Origin: JBBRWV01 sp038248985
GTDB taxonomy: Bacteria; Planctomycetota; Phycisphaerae; WQYP01
Assembly: GCA_038248985.1 (NCBI GenBank)
Contig: JBBRWV010000112.1
Span: forward strand, 1 to 12,712
DNA: 12,712 bases
Reading direction: 5' to 3'
The position numbers and the translations under genes were made by a program. Positions 12,633 through 12,712 of this stretch are shown here, piece after piece. Below the pieces are notes generated by a model, which was given only the letters and a program-made list of their open reading frames with translations, had not been told where the DNA came from and made no database searches. The stretch's first letter is position 1. The number at the start of each line of letters is the position of its first letter.

Positions 12633-12712
12633 ATGGATGCGCAAGCGACCCCGGAGATTCTGCGCGTGCTCAACGAGATCCCCGATCCCCGCAGGCACAA
12701 CCACCTGCATAA
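12633..12712 (+). CDS. ISAs1-family-like transposase, N-terminal fragment cut by the window edge
   Basis: The visible 26 residues read MDAQATPEILRVLNEIPDPR followed by RHNHLH, then run off the edge. The DPRR-x-HxLH segment resembles the N-terminal domain associated with ISAs1-family DDE transposases, where LPDPR is followed by a basic stretch and then a hydrophobic segment (typically LxDIL...ALCAV). The DDE catalytic core would lie outside the window, so activity cannot be judged. The start is chosen from AAGGAG six bases upstream; an in-frame ATG at 12606 would add MNPLFKELG. The frame is intact as far as it goes. Base composition differs from the genes to the left, which is compatible with acquisition by transfer. 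Confidence 0.6.
   Translation, partial: MDAQATPEILRVLNEIPDPRRHNHLH

Larger units (their letters stand above)
12606..12712 (+). mobile_element. Left part of an insertion sequence, probably ISAs1-like (continues past the window)
   Basis: Only the 5' portion of the transposase frame is visible. The element assignment rests on the DPRR-type N-terminal motif and on the change in base composition just upstream. Its left end lies somewhere before 12606, probably after about 12300. The interval given is therefore only the part that is certain to belong to the transposase frame. Confidence 0.55.

Noticed and set aside
10841..12712. 623-codon plus-strand open frame opposite the kinase-like gene
   Set aside because: It is low-complexity Gly/Glu/Phe/Asp-rich sequence. 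The minus strand encodes HLDLRLDN and DFG in order, so the plus frame is a shadow. Its far end happens to overlap the transposase region in a different frame.
1..12712. CRISPR array, toxin-antitoxin pair, phage or defence genes, tRNA or rRNA
   Set aside because: I looked for regularly spaced repeats, small paired frames and conserved RNA motifs and found none that could be supported.

Overview
This is a GC-rich bacterial window. It most resembles a planctomycete (possibly Phycisphaerae) or a relative in the PVC group. That assignment is an inference. It rests on a PEP-CTERM-tailed exported enzyme, an acyl carrier protein with the DSLDTVELVMEFEDEFE core, the GLSLGEY variant of FabD, and short dispersed-type intergenic repeats. 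No rRNA, tRNA or CRISPR array is visible, and I see no defence or phage system.

Layout, left to right. Positions 1-70 hold the 5' end of an unidentified minus-strand gene, followed by a divergent spacer. Positions 257-1807 (+) encode a YifB/ComM-type Mg-chelatase-like AAA+ ATPase that lacks the family's usual cysteine cluster. Convergent to it, 1829-2833 (-) encodes a secreted phosphodiester-glycosidase-domain protein with a PEP-CTERM anchor. After a divergent spacer comes a type II fatty acid synthesis cluster on the plus strand: fabH (3076-4068), fabD (4146-5069), fabG (5154-5894), acpP (6080-6343) and fabF (6431-7684). A structured 384-bp spacer leads to 8069-9595 (+), an FAD-dependent oxidoreductase fused to a Rieske [2Fe-2S] domain. 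Convergent to that is a minus-strand trio that reads from the right: a kinase-fold protein with an unassigned N-terminal domain (12220-10979), rdgB (10932-10273) and an unidentified 201-residue protein (10216-9611). The right edge carries the start of a transposase resembling the ISAs1 family (from 12633).

How the genes work together. The fab genes form a nearly complete initiation and elongation set. FabD loads malonate onto ACP, FabH makes the first condensation, FabF extends the chain and FabG reduces the 3-keto group. The dehydratase, the enoyl reductase, plsX and rpmF are not in the window. RdgB cleans the nucleotide pool, and its two minus-strand neighbours may be co-transcribed with it.

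The most distinctive large-scale signal is base composition. The plus strand is strongly G-rich over C through genes on both strands, so plus-strand genes favour codons ending in G and minus-strand genes favour codons ending in C. This looks like replication-strand bias. It fades near 12.3 kb, next to the transposase, and the same stretch carries several short inverted and direct repeats. The window is otherwise mostly housekeeping. I found no convincing new multi-gene system. The best leads are the kinase with its half-Rossmann-like N-terminus at an insertion-sequence junction, the structured leader of the Rieske oxidoreductase, and the cysteine-less YifB.
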